The translations under genes were made by a program, and so were the position numbers. The notes beneath the pieces are model-generated. The model was not told where the DNA came from. It worked only from the letters and a program-made list of their open reading frames with translations, and did no database searches. From GAS188 sp035949255 (GTDB lineage Bacteria; Pseudomonadota; Alphaproteobacteria; Rhizobiales; Beijerinckiaceae), in contig DASZIL010000184.1 in the NCBI GenBank assembly GCA_035949255.1, forward strand, positions 1 through 38,595: a stretch of DNA of 38,595 bases, read 5' to 3'. Shown here in pieces: positions 15,887 to 24,003 of this stretch. Positions within the stretch are counted from its first letter, which is position 1, and every line of letters starts with the position of its first letter.

Positions 15887-17512
15887 CTATTCGGGCGTCT
15901 CGAGCACCGGCGGCGTCCAGTTTCGGCCGGGCGCGGCTGCGATGAGCTCGCGCGTATAGGGATGGCGCGGCCGCTTCAACACCTCCTCGGCCCCTCCGAA
16001 TTCCACGATTTCGCCCTGCCGCATCACGGCGATGTAGTCCGAGACTTGCGCCGCGACGCGAAGGTCGTGGGTTATGAAGACGAGAGTGAGGTCGAGGCGG
16101 GCTTGCAGATCGGCGATGAGGCGCAAGACTTGGGCTTGCACGGAGACGTCGAGCGCCGAGACGCATTCGTCGGCGAAGACGACCTCGGGGTTCATGGCGA
16201 GCGCGCGGGCGATGCCGATGCGCTGACGCTGGCCGCCCGAGAATTCATGCGGCTTCCTGGCGAAGGCTTCCGGTTTCAGCCCGACGAGGCGCAAAAGCTC
16301 GATGGCGCTCTCGCGCGCCTCGGCGCCCGGTTTTCCGCCGAGCCTGCCGGCGCGCGTCAAGATCGCGCCGACGCTGTGGCGCGGGTTGAGCGAGCCATAT
16401 GGGTCCTGGAAGATCATCTGTATCTTGCGCCGCGCCCGGGCGAGCGCCTTGCCGCCGAGCTTCGCGAGATCGACGCCGCCGACGCGCACGGCGCCTCGAT
16501 CGGCGGGAGTGAGCCTGATCGCGACCCTCGCGAGCGTCGATTTGCCGGAGCCCGATTCGCCGACGATGCCGAGGGTGCGCCCCTTGTCGAGCGCGAGCGA
16601 CGCGTCCTTGAGCGCGGTGACGCTTTGCCCGCCGACGCGATAGCTCTTGGCGAGGTGTGAGATCACGAGCGAGGGCTCGGCATCGGGCTTCAGAGCCGAA
16701 GCCGGCCGTGGCTCGGCGCGCGGCACGGAAGCGATGAGCTTTTGCGTATAGGGGTGTCGCGGTGCGTCGAGCACCGTGCGCTTGTCGCCGATCTCGACGA
16801 TCCGGCCGGCTTGCATCACCGCGACGCGATCGGCCACCTCGGCGACCACGCCGAAATCATGGGTGATGAACAGCACCGCGTGCCCGTGCTCGTCACGCAG
16901 CTCGCGCATCAACTTCAGCACTTGCGCCTGCGTCGTCACGTCGAGTGCCGAGGTCGGCTCGTCGGCAATGAGAAGCGCGGGGCTCATGGCGAGCGCCATG
17001 GCGATGACGACGCGCTGGCACTGCCCACCCGAAAGCTGATGCGAATAGGATTGGGCGATGCGATCGGGGTCCGGGAGCCGCGTGTCGGAGAGCAAGGCCT
17101 TCACCCTTTCGCGCCGCTCGCGAGGCGCGAGGCGCGAATGAAGCGTGAAGACTTCCTCGATCTGCTCACCCACCTTCACGGCCGGATTCAAGGCCGCCAT
17201 CGGCTCCTGGAATACCATGGCGATTTGATTGCCGCGCAATTTGCGAAGCTTCGCCTCGCCCATGCGCACGATGTCTTCGCCCCGAAAGAGAATCGAGCCG
17301 GAGGCGACCTTAAGTCCCGTGGGCGCCGCTCCCATGATGGCGCTCGACAAGACGGACTTGCCCGAGCCCGATTCGCCGACGACACACATGATCTCGCCGC
17401 CCGAAAGCTCGAAGCTTGCCTCCTCGACCGCGAAGCGCCTGTCCGCGCCTTGCGGCAGCGTCACGCTCAAATCGCGCACGCGAAGGAGGGGCGCCGCCCC
17501 TTCGGCCTTCAT
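15887..17512 (-). CDS. Fused double ATPase of a peptide/nickel-type ABC importer (DppD-DppF-like)
   Basis: A 541-residue protein with two complete ABC ATPase domains. Domain 1 has Walker A GESGSGKS at about 46-53, the FQEPMAALNP Q-loop, LSGGQ and LLIADEPTSALD. Domain 2 has GESGSGKST, the FQDPYGSLNPRHSVG Q-loop, FSGGQ and VVFADECVSALD. Each domain ends with the HPYT segment typical of the oligopeptide-transport C-terminal region. In domain 2, Cys follows the catalytic Glu of Walker B (ADEC rather than ADEP), a common variation. ATG 17512 overlaps the permease stop (ATGA). The longer open frame reaching 18175 is a shadow of the permease gene and not an N-terminal fusion. Confidence 0.9.
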   Translation of the reverse strand: MKAEGAAPLLRVRDLSVTLPQGADRRFAVEEASFELSGGEIMCVVGESGSGKSVLSSAIMGAAPTGLKVASGSILFRGEDIVRMGEAKLRKLRGNQIAMVFQEPMAALNPAVKVGEQIEEVFTLHSRLAPRERRERVKALLSDTRLPDPDRIAQSYSHQLSGGQCQRVVIAMALAMSPALLIADEPTSALDVTTQAQVLKLMRELRDEHGHAVLFITHDFGVVAEVADRVAVMQAGRIVEIGDKRTVLDAPRHPYTQKLIASVPRAEPRPASALKPDAEPSLVISHLAKSYRVGGQSVTALKDASLALDKGRTLGIVGESGSGKSTLARVAIRLTPADRGAVRVGGVDLAKLGGKALARARRKIQMIFQDPYGSLNPRHSVGAILTRAGRLGGKPGAEARESAIELLRLVGLKPEAFARKPHEFSGGQRQRIGIARALAMNPEVVFADECVSALDVSVQAQVLRLIADLQARLDLTLVFITHDLRVAAQVSDYIAVMRQGEIVEFGGAEEVLKRPRHPYTRELIAAAPGRNWTPPVLETPE

Positions 17513-18348
17513 GCCCGCGAGCCCCCCTTGGCGATCTGCTGCAGCGAATCGGAAAGGAGGCTCATGGCGAGCATCAGGAGGGAGATCGCGATGCAGGGGA
17601 AGATCACGAGATGCGGGAAGGCGATGGCCATGTTCTTGCCCTCGGCGACCATGCCGCCCCAATCGGGGGTCGGCGGCGGAAGGCCAAGGCCAAGGAAGCC
17701 GAGCACGCCGACGGTGATCGCCGTATAGCCGAGCCGCAGGCACAGATCGGCGAGAAGAGGGGTTGCCGCATTCGGCAGGATCTCGCGCGCCATGATGGCG
17801 AGCGCGCTTTCGCCTTGTGTGATCGCCGCGGCGACGAAATCGCGATTGCGTATGTCGAGCGCGATGGCGCGCATGATGCGGAAGACGCCCGGCGCGCTCG
17901 CGAAGGTGACGGCGATGACGATGTTCGCGCCCGAGGCGCCGAAGGAGGTGATGATGATGATGTAAAGCACCGTCACCGGGAAGGCGAGGAGCGTATTGGC
18001 GATGAAGGAAAGGGCGGTGTCGAGCTTGCCGCCGAAGTAGCCGGCGAGGAGCCCCATGCTCACGCCGACGCTGAAGGACGCCGCGGTCGCGAGGCTCGAC
18101 CATAAAAGCACGGTGCGCGTGCCGAAGATCAGCCGGGAGAGGATGTCGCGGCCGAGAAAATCCGCGCCGAGCCACAGATGCGAGCCGTCGGGCGCCACGC
18201 TTCCGGGCAAGGCAAGCGGCGCGATCGTCCGCAAAGGGTCATGCGGCGCGAGGATGGGCGCGAAAAGGGCTGTCGCGAGGCTGATTGCCGCGACCGCAAG
18301 GCCGAACAGCGCCGAAGGCGAGCGCAGGAGCGCGCCAAATGTCTTCAT
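17509..18348 (-). CDS. Peptide/nickel-type ABC importer permease (DppC-like)
   Basis: A 279-residue inner-membrane protein with six predicted helices. It opens with SPSALFGLAVAAISLATALF, then APHDP and the family signature LGADFLGRDILSRLIFGTRT, followed by the EAA-type loop around IRNRDFVAAAITQGES and the LGLGLPPPTPDWGGM segment typical of DppC, OppC and NikC. It should heterodimerise with the protein of the next gene upstream (18345-19310), whose stop overlaps its start by 4 bp. Substrate class (peptide, nickel, glutathione or opine) cannot be settled because no binding protein is present here. Confidence 0.92.
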   Translation of the reverse strand: MKTFGALLRSPSALFGLAVAAISLATALFAPILAPHDPLRTIAPLALPGSVAPDGSHLWLGADFLGRDILSRLIFGTRTVLLWSSLATAASFSVGVSMGLLAGYFGGKLDTALSFIANTLLAFPVTVLYIIIITSFGASGANIVIAVTFASAPGVFRIMRAIALDIRNRDFVAAAITQGESALAIMAREILPNAATPLLADLCLRLGYTAITVGVLGFLGLGLPPPTPDWGGMVAEGKNMAIAFPHLVIFPCIAISLLMLAMSLLSDSLQQIAKGGSRA

Positions 18349-19310
18349 GCGGCGGCGCCCGCCGTCTTCTCCGAGGGCGTGTCGAAGGTGACGCGCGGGT
18401 TGAGCCAGACATAGGCGAGATCGGAAAGAAGCTGGGTCGAGACCACGACGACGACGGCGACCATCGTGCAGCCTTCGATCAGGAACACGTCATGCTGGAG
18501 CGAGGCGGTGTAGAGAAGCGTGCCGAAGCCGCGATAAGCGAAGAACACCTCGACGACGACCACATTGGCGAGGAGCCAGGGGATATAGAGCATCACCACG
18601 GTCACCGGCGTCACCATGGCGTTGCGCAGTGCGTGGCGCAGCACGACGCGCGGGAAGGAGGCGCCTTTCATGCGCGCCGTGCGCACATAAGCGGACGACA
18701 TCACCTCGACCATGGAGGCCCGCGTCATGCGCGCCAGATAGCCGGTGCCCGCGAGCACGAGCACCGCGACAGGCATGACGAGCTCGCGCCAGGCAAAGCC
18801 AGATGTCATCGGGCTCGCACCCGGCAGGAGGTGAAGCCAGAAGACGAAGATGCCCGAGAGGAAAACGGCGCTCGCGAATTGCGGGATCGAGGTCGTGGCG
18901 ATGGCGAAGAAGGAGATGACACGGTCGAGGGTCGAACCTTCGCGCATCCCGGCGAGCACGCCGAGAAGAAGCGCGAGCGGCGTCATCACGGCAAGCGCGA
19001 TGCCGGCGAGAATCGCGGTGTTCTCGAGGTAATAGGGGATGAGCGTCGTGACCTCTTCCTTGAAATGGATGGAGCGGCCCCAATCGCCCGTCGCGAAATG
19101 GGCGAGCCAGCGCAGGTAACGATAGAGGAAGGGGTCGAAATAGCCGTTCTCGGCGAGCCAGAGATGGCGCTGATCGGCCGTCGCGAATTGGCCGAGCACA
19201 TGGGTCGCGACATCCTCGATGTTCAGCTCCAGCGCCGCGAACACGACGAAGGAGACGGCGAGCATCGTGGCGAGGAGGACGAGAAGGCGGCGTGCGATGA
19301 AATGGAGCAT
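18345..19310 (-). CDS. Peptide/nickel-type ABC importer permease (DppB-like)
   Basis: A 321-residue inner-membrane permease. It starts with the typical LHFIARRLLVLLATMLAVSFVVF helix, has a roughly 60-residue periplasmic loop with ATADQRHLWLAENGYFDPF and LAHFATGDWGRSIHF (the DppB/OppB pattern), and the EAA loop TARMKGASFPRVVLRHALRNAM. It is the first gene of a three-gene operon (dppB-dppC-dppDF order). Upstream there is a 228-bp region shared with the divergent rlmE, not a substrate-binding protein gene, which is unusual for this family. Confidence 0.92.
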   Translation of the reverse strand: MLHFIARRLLVLLATMLAVSFVVFAALELNIEDVATHVLGQFATADQRHLWLAENGYFDPFLYRYLRWLAHFATGDWGRSIHFKEEVTTLIPYYLENTAILAGIALAVMTPLALLLGVLAGMREGSTLDRVISFFAIATTSIPQFASAVFLSGIFVFWLHLLPGASPMTSGFAWRELVMPVAVLVLAGTGYLARMTRASMVEVMSSAYVRTARMKGASFPRVVLRHALRNAMVTPVTVVMLYIPWLLANVVVVEVFFAYRGFGTLLYTASLQHDVFLIEGCTMVAVVVVVSTQLLSDLAYVWLNPRVTFDTPSEKTAGAAA

Positions 19311-19478
19311 GGCTTATGGGGATAAGGGTTCGCGAAAGCTTCCGCCATCCCTTCACGAACTGCAATCGTCGCGCGCGGTTTTCGCGAGATTCCCCGTCAC
19401 ATCTTCGTCAGCTTGGGTCGCGGAACGGGTTGGGAGGGTGGCTCCCGCTCGATCAGCCTTCGTGCTATCGAGCGATGC

Positions 19479-19502
19479 GGCCAGGGCGGCACCGCCCCGG
19501 CC
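19479..19502. repeat. Strong inverted repeat upstream of rlmE
   Basis: GGCC-A-GGGCGG (19479-19489) and CCGCCC-C-GGCC (19492-19502) are complementary except for one A/C mismatch, separated by CA. It lies 36 bp before the rlmE ATG, in the region shared with the divergent transporter operon. It could be an operator or a leader hairpin; no T-tract follows. Confidence 0.4.
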
Positions 19503-19538
19503 CCGAATCCGTGCGGCCTTGGCTTCAAGACATCGTTC

Positions 19539-20237
19539 ATGGCATCAGGCGACAAGCTTCCACCGCGCGGCCTTTCGGTCAGGGTGCGCAAGGCGGCGAA
19601 GAAATCGGCGTCTTCCCGGCAATGGCTGACGCGCCAGCTCAACGATCCTTATGTGGCGCTGGCGAAGCGCGAAGGCTTGCGCTCGCGCGCCGTCTACAAG
19701 CTCAAGGAGATCGATGAGCGCTATCACATCTTGCGGCGCGGCGCGCGCGTCGTCGATCTCGGCGCCGCCCCCGGCGGCTGGTCGCAATACGCGGCCGAGC
19801 GCGTCGCGGCGAGGAGCGGCGAGGGGCGGGTCGTCGCGATCGATCTTCTCGAGCTCGAGCCCATCGAGGGGGTGACCTTCGCGCGGCTCGATTTCCTCGC
19901 CCCAGAGGCGCCGGGCTGGCTCGTCGCGACGCTCGGCGGCAAGGCTGATGTCGTGCTCTCCGACATGGCGGCGAACACGACGGGGCACCGCAAGACGGAT
20001 CATTTGCGCATCATGGCGCTTGCCGAGGTCGCCGCGGAATTCGCACGCGAGGTGCTGGCTCCCGGGGGCGCCTTTCTGGCGAAGGTCCTGCAGGGTGGGA
20101 CCGAGAGCACCTTGCTCGCCTCGCTCAAGCGCGATTTTGCCCGTGTCAAACATGTGAAGCCCGCGGCCAGCCGCGCCGATTCGGCCGAGCTCTACTTGCT
20201 GGCGACCGGCTTTCGGGGCGGCACGAATCCGACGTGA
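19539..20237 (+). CDS. rlmE: 23S rRNA 2'-O-methyltransferase RlmE (FtsJ/RrmJ)
   Basis: A 232-residue SAM-dependent enzyme that methylates U2552 (E. coli numbering) in the A-loop of 23S rRNA at a late stage of large-subunit assembly. The K-D-K-E catalytic set is visible: Lys54 in RSRAVYKLKEI, the SAM-binding DLGAAPGGWSQ at 73-83, Asp in VLSDMAANTTGHR, Lys in AFLAKVLQGG, and Glu in ADSAELYLLATGF. The basic N-terminal extension (about 25 residues) is typical of alphaproteobacterial RlmE. ATG 19539 starts just before it. The usual companion ppx/gppA is not upstream in this window. Confidence 0.93.
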   Translation: MASGDKLPPRGLSVRVRKAAKKSASSRQWLTRQLNDPYVALAKREGLRSRAVYKLKEIDERYHILRRGARVVDLGAAPGGWSQYAAERVAARSGEGRVVAIDLLELEPIEGVTFARLDFLAPEAPGWLVATLGGKADVVLSDMAANTTGHRKTDHLRIMALAEVAAEFAREVLAPGGAFLAKVLQGGTESTLLASLKRDFARVKHVKPAASRADSAELYLLATGFRGGTNPT

Positions 20238-20264
20238 ACGCGCCAATCTTCGACAAGCGAACGA

Positions 20265-20693
20265 ATGAATGAGATCAAGCCGAGAGCCGTTGTCATGTCC
20301 CCTCTGCGCCCCCTCTCCCCGAAGAGCCTTGCGGCCCCGCTCGCCCGCTACAGCCCGGCGATCGAGGTGCCCGCGGGCGCACGCCTCGTCTTCGTCTCGG
20401 GCCAGCTCGGCATCGACGCGAAGGGCGAGACGCCGGAAAGCGCGGAGGCGCAAGCCGAGCTTTGCTTTGCGGCGATCCGGGCTCTGCTTGCCGAAGCCAG
20501 GATGGCGCTCTCCGATATCGTCCGGCTCAGCGCCTTCGTGAGCCAGGAGGCGTATCTCGCCGATTACATGCGGGTGCGCGACCGTCACGTCGGCGATCCG
20601 CCGCCGGCCTCGACCTTGATGATCGTCTCGGGCTTCTCGCGGCCGCAATTCAAGGTCGAGGTCGAATGCGTCGCGGCAAAGGCGGATGGGTGA
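20265..20693 (+). CDS. RidA/YjgF family protein (first of two)
   Basis: A 142-residue protein of the RidA (reactive intermediate deaminase) superfamily. The pattern LSPKSLAAPLARYSPAIEVPAG, RLVFVSGQLGID, the central LCFAAIRALLAEA helix with LSDIVRLSAFVS, and the C-terminal PPASTLMIVSGFSRPQFKVEVECVA is full length. The Arg that binds the carboxylate in archetypal RidA (usually in an R-PAR-type turn near the end) is replaced by PPAST, so it belongs to one of the Rid subfamilies without proven imine deaminase activity. ATG 20265 is the first start; ATG 20295 (MSPLRPLSP) fits the family start equally well. Downstream, an inverted repeat (20699-20705, 20749-20755) lies before the convergent DUF4105 gene. 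Confidence 0.82.
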   Translation: MNEIKPRAVVMSPLRPLSPKSLAAPLARYSPAIEVPAGARLVFVSGQLGIDAKGETPESAEAQAELCFAAIRALLAEARMALSDIVRLSAFVSQEAYLADYMRVRDRHVGDPPPASTLMIVSGFSRPQFKVEVECVAAKADG

Positions 20694-20835
20694 GTTGGGT
20701 TGGCTACCACGGCGTCTATCTCAGAACCCGTGCCGGACGCGAAGGGACAGCCAACTGACGGTCGCCGCTGGTGACAAAGGGATAGCCCCCGCCCGGTCGC
20801 AGCACGCATGACCGCGGTCCATGTGGACGCTGCGC

Positions 20836-21930
20836 TTATGGTGTCTGTTGCTCGCGCGGGGATGGCACGCTCACTCGAATGAGCCGCGAGAAATCAGACG
20901 AGAGGCCGGCCTCGCGTGCTCGCTTATCGATGTGAGCGAGCGCCTTCAACTCCGGCAACGGTAGCCTTGTGTCGAGCGCACCGCGTCCATAGGCGTAGTC
21001 GGGAAGATAGCCGTTGACGATGAGTCGCCAGTCGAACGGTACCTTGCCGCCGATCGCCCGCATCATCTTGACCACTGTCGTCGTGCAGTTCGTCGTGAGG
21101 GAATTGTAGAATTGCGGAGTCGTCGCAAGCGCATTTGCGTCGGCGACGTATTCAAGAAGAAGCGGGAGAGTTGCATCCGGCGGTGCTCTAAGGCGAAAGA
21201 GCTGAACGTCTTCTCCGCGGATATTTGACCTCACTCCGACCACGTCGCGCTCGTCGGCTGCGATTATCACCAGGGGATTGCTCTTGAACAGATCTGCGAG
21301 AGGCGAGAATTCGCCGCCCTTGCGACGGCGCACTTCGATTGACCAGGCGAGCTGGTCGCCACCTTCGAAACCGAAGCTCATGATGACATGCGCCATCTCC
21401 GGTCCCGCCCAGTAGGACATGAAGAGGTCGAGGGTCTGGAGTTTGGCGAGGTCGTAGCTGCGTGTCGTCCAGCGTTCCGTAAAGTCGTCGTCGCTGCGCC
21501 ACGCGAAATCGCGGACATTTGTCAGGGTCAGCATGTCGCCCGTGCGCACGCCGGTGACTTGCCTAGCAACGTCGGGTGCCCAATCGGCTTGGCCGACCGG
21601 CCTTATTGTGCTCCACCAGACCAAGACCGCGACGATGGCAGCGGCGAAGGCTAGAGTCGTCGGCACACGGGCACGACCGAAGAACGCGATGATCGTCGCG
21701 AAACCGAGCAAGACAAACAGGCCTGCCGCAAGGTTTCTCGCCCATTCTGGCGTGGGCAGGCGGTACCATAAAGCAAGCGAAGCCCAAGCGGTCACGACAG
21801 AGATGGCGAGCACAAAAAATGCGACGGAAGCGATCCTCGCAACGTATGACCCATCTCGACGAATTTGAGTAGTACCAAATCGCGATGCGCTCACGTGAAT
21901 AGCCGCCGTGCTTTCGCGAGCGCCATGCAA
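20836..21930 (-). CDS. DUF4105 membrane protein
   Basis: A 364-residue protein with three hydrophobic helices (about 31-56, 66-84 and 91-108) and a large C-terminal domain, probably periplasmic. The domain has the DUF4105 pattern: AHVIMSFGF (His181), LAWSIEVRRRKG, and FYNSLTTNCTTTVVKMM (Cys282), a possible Cys-His pair in a thiol-protease-like fold. From memory, a DUF4105 protein of Bacteroides was reported as a lipoprotein N-acyltransferase (Lnb), so an acyl-transfer or protease role is conceivable; that is inference. The start is uncertain: the frame opens at TTG 21930 with no ATG before the first helix, and a GTG (VSASRF) lies 12 residues in. Codon use is less GC-biased than the flanks. 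Confidence 0.75.
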   Translation of the reverse strand: MHGARESTAAIHVSASRFGTTQIRRDGSYVARIASVAFFVLAISVVTAWASLALWYRLPTPEWARNLAAGLFVLLGFATIIAFFGRARVPTTLAFAAAIVAVLVWWSTIRPVGQADWAPDVARQVTGVRTGDMLTLTNVRDFAWRSDDDFTERWTTRSYDLAKLQTLDLFMSYWAGPEMAHVIMSFGFEGGDQLAWSIEVRRRKGGEFSPLADLFKSNPLVIIAADERDVVGVRSNIRGEDVQLFRLRAPPDATLPLLLEYVADANALATTPQFYNSLTTNCTTTVVKMMRAIGGKVPFDWRLIVNGYLPDYAYGRGALDTRLPLPELKALAHIDKRAREAGLSSDFSRLIRVSVPSPREQQTP

Positions 21931-21983
21931 ACGTCAGAAATCATGTCCCTCTTCCGGCTGTGGTCCGTGGCACGGATAGCTCG

Positions 21984-22181
21984 CTAGCTGGCAGAAAAAT
22001 TCCCCGCCCTATTGCCAGCCGACGCCGTCTGTCCGAAGCGGAACAACTCCTGTGCCTGCGCCGAAGTTGTATCAGAGGCGGAAAGTCCGACCGCAGCCGC
22101 GCCCGCGCCCGCAACCTTGAACATGTCGCGCTGACTTACAGCGCTTTGACGTGGAATCTTCTTGTCCTCATCAGTAGACAT
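21984..22181 (-). CDS. Small protein with a Tat-like leader lacking the twin arginine
   Basis: A 65-residue protein. ATG 22181 is preceded by a good ribosome-binding site (GAAAGGAAA), which argues that it is translated. The N-terminal half (SQRDMFKVAGAGAAAVGLSA, then a SAQAQ cleavage-like site) looks like a Tat signal peptide in which the first Arg of S-R-R-x-F-x-K has become Gln (Ser-Gln-Arg-Asp-Met-Phe-Lys). Only about 20 residues follow the putative cleavage site. It may be a small exported protein, a decayed exported protein, or the remaining N-terminus of a longer gene. It lies between the lipoprotein hydrolase and the DUF4105 gene on the same strand. I do not recognise a family. Confidence 0.5.
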   Translation of the reverse strand: MSTDEDKKIPRQSAVSQRDMFKVAGAGAAAVGLSASDTTSAQAQELFRFGQTASAGNRAGNFSAS

Positions 22182-22296
22182 CGGATTTTTCCTTTCGGCC
22201 CTAAAGTGGTCCGGCGCAACTCGGATGGTTCTACGGGCTGTTCTTTTGATCTACGTCAGGCCACCTGCGTCGATTTGGATTGGAACCTCGCAAAAC

Positions 22297-23619
22297 TCAG
22301 TTGACGCTCGGCTTAGCTGGGTTGAGCTTGGCGCGCCGCGGAGCCACGACAGGTCCAAGCTCATCAGCGTCCGTGAGATCGCTGGCAGGCTCCTCATTCG
22401 CTCCTGGAACTACCGATCGCAGATTATCGGATAACGCTTCGCGCGATTGCGGGTCGACCACCAAGATCGGAGCGGATATGGCCACGGTCGCGATGTGCCC
22501 GGCCGATTCGGTAACACCGGCGACGAGGCCACCGAGTTGACCACCAAGGCCAGCGGACCGCGTCGTGATATCCGGACCCGAAGCGAGCTCCGTGCCGATG
22601 AAGCGCACGACCTCGGGCGATTCCGCGAACTTGCCGTGATTAAGGCTGTCGCCACCCTTGAGCTTGGTGAGGTCAATGACGGTCACCTGCAAGCGTTCAA
22701 GCGCCGAACGATAAGGCTCCTGCTCGGGGTTGATCGACCCGAGCCGCGCGGTGCCGCCCCAGAATTTGCTCGAGAACGCGAGAGCCTTGTCGTCCTGCGA
22801 TACAAATAAGGTGAAATGCGGTCGCCGTGGCCCCATATCCTCCGCCTGCGTGCGCGCCACTTCGATATCCACGTCGGGAGCGGCCAGCATGACGTTGGCG
22901 ATCTTCGCCGGTACCGACCCATGCCGGATCGCCATCTGGCGTAGCGCCTCGAGCGCCACCCAATTCCCCATGGAATGCGCCAGGACCGCCACCTCCTTCA
23001 CCTGCGGATCGTCGACGAGGGCCTGGAGCACCTTTTCGAGCGCGCTGCGCGAATAGTTGGCGCTCTCGCGATCATAAGGATAGGCGAGGAGCTTGCCGCG
23101 CGAGGGCCAAGTGAACAAAACGGGAATACTGGGCGCTTCCGAATCCTTTTCGATCTGGGCGAAACGATAGAGGGCGTCGTCGAACTGGTTGTTGTAGCCG
23201 TGCACGAAGACCAAGACCCGTTTCTGCTTGCGGTGCGCGATCTCTCGATGAAGGGCCGATTTGAAACTCTCCGAATCGAGCCTCGTAACACTCGCAGTCA
23301 CGAATTGGTGGTTCGGATCGCCCGGGACCTCCGTGGGCCACTCGATTGCGCCCGGCTTGTGATCCGGCGGCACGGAGACGCCGATCTCGGCGTAGGAGAT
23401 CTGCCTCGAGCGATCGCCGGTGAACAGGGTGGCGTCATCCGTCGAGTTGCGGCGCGTCGTTGCCACCAGGACAGGAATTACGGTCACGCCGGGCACGCCT
23501 TCAACCAACACCGGCACCATCAATCCGGTCGCACGTCCGGCACAGCCGGCCAGGTCGAGCGTCGCGACGAGAAATATGGCACAGGCACCGATGCGCCACG
23601 GCCCGACTCTGATACACAT
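22297..23619 (-). CDS. Lipoprotein alpha/beta hydrolase (DUF900/COG4782-like)
   Basis: A 440-residue predicted lipoprotein. The lipobox LAGC puts the lipidated Cys at residue 26 after a short hydrophobic helix. The hydrolase part has LVFVHGYNNQFDDALYRFAQ (oxyanion region, about 136-155), TWPSRG, and AHSMGNW with the nucleophile Ser216, then LAAPDVD for the acid; the catalytic His may be in SLNHGKF. This is the DUF900 pattern of esterase/lipase-like proteins of unknown substrate. I chose ATG 23619 because it gives a proper lipoprotein signal and is preceded by AAAGG; the longer frame to 23694 puts 25 extra residues before it. The C-terminal 90 residues are low-complexity. Composition is less GC-rich than the flanks. 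Confidence 0.8.
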   Translation of the reverse strand: MCIRVGPWRIGACAIFLVATLDLAGCAGRATGLMVPVLVEGVPGVTVIPVLVATTRRNSTDDATLFTGDRSRQISYAEIGVSVPPDHKPGAIEWPTEVPGDPNHQFVTASVTRLDSESFKSALHREIAHRKQKRVLVFVHGYNNQFDDALYRFAQIEKDSEAPSIPVLFTWPSRGKLLAYPYDRESANYSRSALEKVLQALVDDPQVKEVAVLAHSMGNWVALEALRQMAIRHGSVPAKIANVMLAAPDVDIEVARTQAEDMGPRRPHFTLFVSQDDKALAFSSKFWGGTARLGSINPEQEPYRSALERLQVTVIDLTKLKGGDSLNHGKFAESPEVVRFIGTELASGPDITTRSAGLGGQLGGLVAGVTESAGHIATVAISAPILVVDPQSREALSDNLRSVVPGANEEPASDLTDADELGPVVAPRRAKLNPAKPSVN

Positions 23620-23697
23620 TACAGGTAACCTTTGTTGCGGGTCACGTAGAACAGTCAGCCTGCGGCGCACGTGTAGACGATTACCTGTACACATGCG
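23620..23697. promoter_or_regulatory. Two overlapping inverted repeats upstream of the lipoprotein hydrolase
   Basis: TACAGGTAA (23620-23628), directly abutting the start codon, is the exact complement of TTACCTGTA (23681-23689). The latter sits inside a second inverted repeat, CGCACGTGTA (23666-23675) and TACACATGCG (23688-23697), which matches at 9 of 10 positions. The two structures share bases and so compete. In mRNA the first would place the region next to the ribosome-binding site in a stem; in DNA either could be an operator. Confidence 0.45.
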
Positions 23698-23897
23698 GAG
23701 CCAATAGTCCTATAAGTTTCGGCACCTGAAACATTATTTTTGTGCTTTGCCTTTTCGGAGATTCACGAAGAAATATTCGCGAATACGAATTTGTAGGAAA
23801 TGGTCGACCCAAAAATACCGCTTATAAGGCTTTAATTTATTTGGCGGGTTTGGATTTCGCGCGGAAATCAATTCGGTCGAAATTCGCGACATGGGAG

Positions 23898-23925
23898 GAG
23901 TGAAGAGTGAAGAGTGAAGAGTGAA
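23898..23925. repeat. Heptanucleotide tandem repeat (GAGTGAA x4)
   Basis: Four exact head-to-tail copies of GAGTGAA. About 55 bp further on, CAC triplets at 23981, 23988 and 23995 keep the same 7-bp period in heptamers CACTTTT, CACTGCT and CACTTCC, which look like degenerate copies in the opposite orientation (perfect would be CACTCTT). The second set abuts the livF stop codon. A folded transcript could form a long imperfect hairpin. Arrays of this kind are prone to slippage. Confidence 0.8.
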
Positions 23926-24003
23926 GGGATGTCGACCTCATTTCGCTATGTTTCTTTCGAACCTGCCCCACCTCGCTTCTCACTTTTCACTGCTCACTTC
24001 CCC

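Larger units (their letters stand above)
23620..24003. other. 384-bp AT-rich noncoding region upstream of the hydrolase gene
   Basis: This separates the hydrolase start from the livF stop. It is the most AT-rich stretch in the window (for example 23735-23760 and 23810-23840). It contains the inverted repeats at 23620-23697 and the heptamer array at 23898-23925, listed separately. No coding pattern was seen on either strand. It presumably holds the hydrolase promoter, but too many AT-rich hexamers are possible to choose one. Confidence 0.6.

Noticed and set aside
15887..18175. Apparent 762-residue fusion of a permease-region peptide with the double ATPase
   Set aside because: The first 221 residues are the permease gene read in another frame; the ATG at 17512 overlaps the permease stop by 4 bp and starts the ATPase correctly.
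20699..20755. Terminator between the first RidA gene and the DUF4105 gene
   Set aside because: GTTGGCT and AGCCAAC are complementary, but the 43-nt loop and lack of a T-tract make it too weak to call.
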